Shown piece after piece: positions 6,477-6,515 of a stretch of 6,515 bases of DNA. Numbering within the stretch: position 1 is the first letter of the stretch; each line of letters opens with the position of its first letter. The position numbers and the translations under genes were made by a program. The notes under the pieces are model-generated. The model saw only the letters and a program-made list of their open reading frames with translations, searched no databases and was not told where the DNA came from. The stretch is from Anaerolineales bacterium (GTDB taxonomy: Bacteria; Chloroflexota; Anaerolineae; Anaerolineales; DRMV01): positions 1 to 6,515 of the forward strand of contig WGAK01000155.1 of NCBI GenBank assembly GCA_015494815.1, written 5' to 3'.

Positions 6477-6510
6477 TAGGCGTCCCACAGTTCCTTGCCG
6501 GAGGCCCTCC

Positions 6511-6515
6511 ATGAC
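6511..6515 (+). CDS. Start of a divergent plus-strand gene (only ATG plus two bases present)
   Basis: An ATG sits at the right edge, six bases after GGAGG (6500-6504) and downstream of an extended -10 promoter candidate. This is the expected layout of a gene transcribed away from the penicillin acylase gene. The product cannot be told from five bases. The ribosome binding site and promoter are the only support. Confidence 0.5.

Noticed and set aside
2937..6479. Very long plus-strand open frame (1180 codons) opposite the acylase and the cDPG-synthetase-like gene
   Set aside because: It lies antisense to two genes with clear family motifs, its translation is low-complexity (rich in Gly, Arg, His, Gln, Val) with no recognisable domain, and no promoter or ribosome binding site precedes it. 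High GC with strong third-position bias leaves antisense frames open by chance.

Overview
The window is a very GC-rich (roughly two thirds G+C by eye) bacterial chromosomal segment. Nearly all of it is coding on the minus strand, with short intergenic gaps and strong AAGGAG-type ribosome binding sites. The gene content fits a Chloroflexota (Anaerolineae-like) bacterium: an archaeal-type cyclic 2,3-diphosphoglycerate synthetase-like P-loop protein, a lipoprotein CapA-type protein with a Pro/Thr linker, a YfhO-like multi-pass membrane protein and a membrane-anchored penicillin acylase. The phylum assignment is an inference from the style of these proteins, not from a marker gene.

Layout, read in the direction of transcription (right to left). 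At the right edge, a 148-base intergenic region (6363-6510) separates the penicillin acylase gene from a divergent plus-strand gene, of which only the ATG and two more bases are inside the window. This region holds two back-to-back TACAAT boxes around an imperfect dyad and a GC-rich leader hairpin. The penicillin acylase family gene (3999-6362) follows. Next is an 84-base gap (3915-3998) with a perfect 15-bp inverted repeat whose loop carries a perfect TATAAT. Then comes a tightly packed block of four minus-strand genes: the cyclic-2,3-DPG-synthetase-like protein (2589-3914), a CapA-family lipoprotein (1320-2579), a small unknown lipoprotein (849-1277), and the first 292 codons of a YfhO-like membrane protein (start at 877, running off the left edge).

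The four-gene block looks like an operon. Gaps are 9 and 42 bases, and the last two genes overlap by 29 bases. Three of its four products act at or outside the membrane; the first is a predicted cytoplasmic nucleotide-binding enzyme. Nothing in the sequence shows a shared pathway, so the grouping may only reflect packing. The penicillin acylase may be transcribed separately from its own promoter.

No RNA genes, mobile elements, CRISPR arrays or integration signatures were seen. I did not find convincing evidence of a new multi-gene system. The most interesting points are the two intergenic dyad/promoter arrangements, the altered metal-site motifs in the CapA protein, and the presence of the cDPG-synthetase-like protein in a bacterial cell-surface operon.
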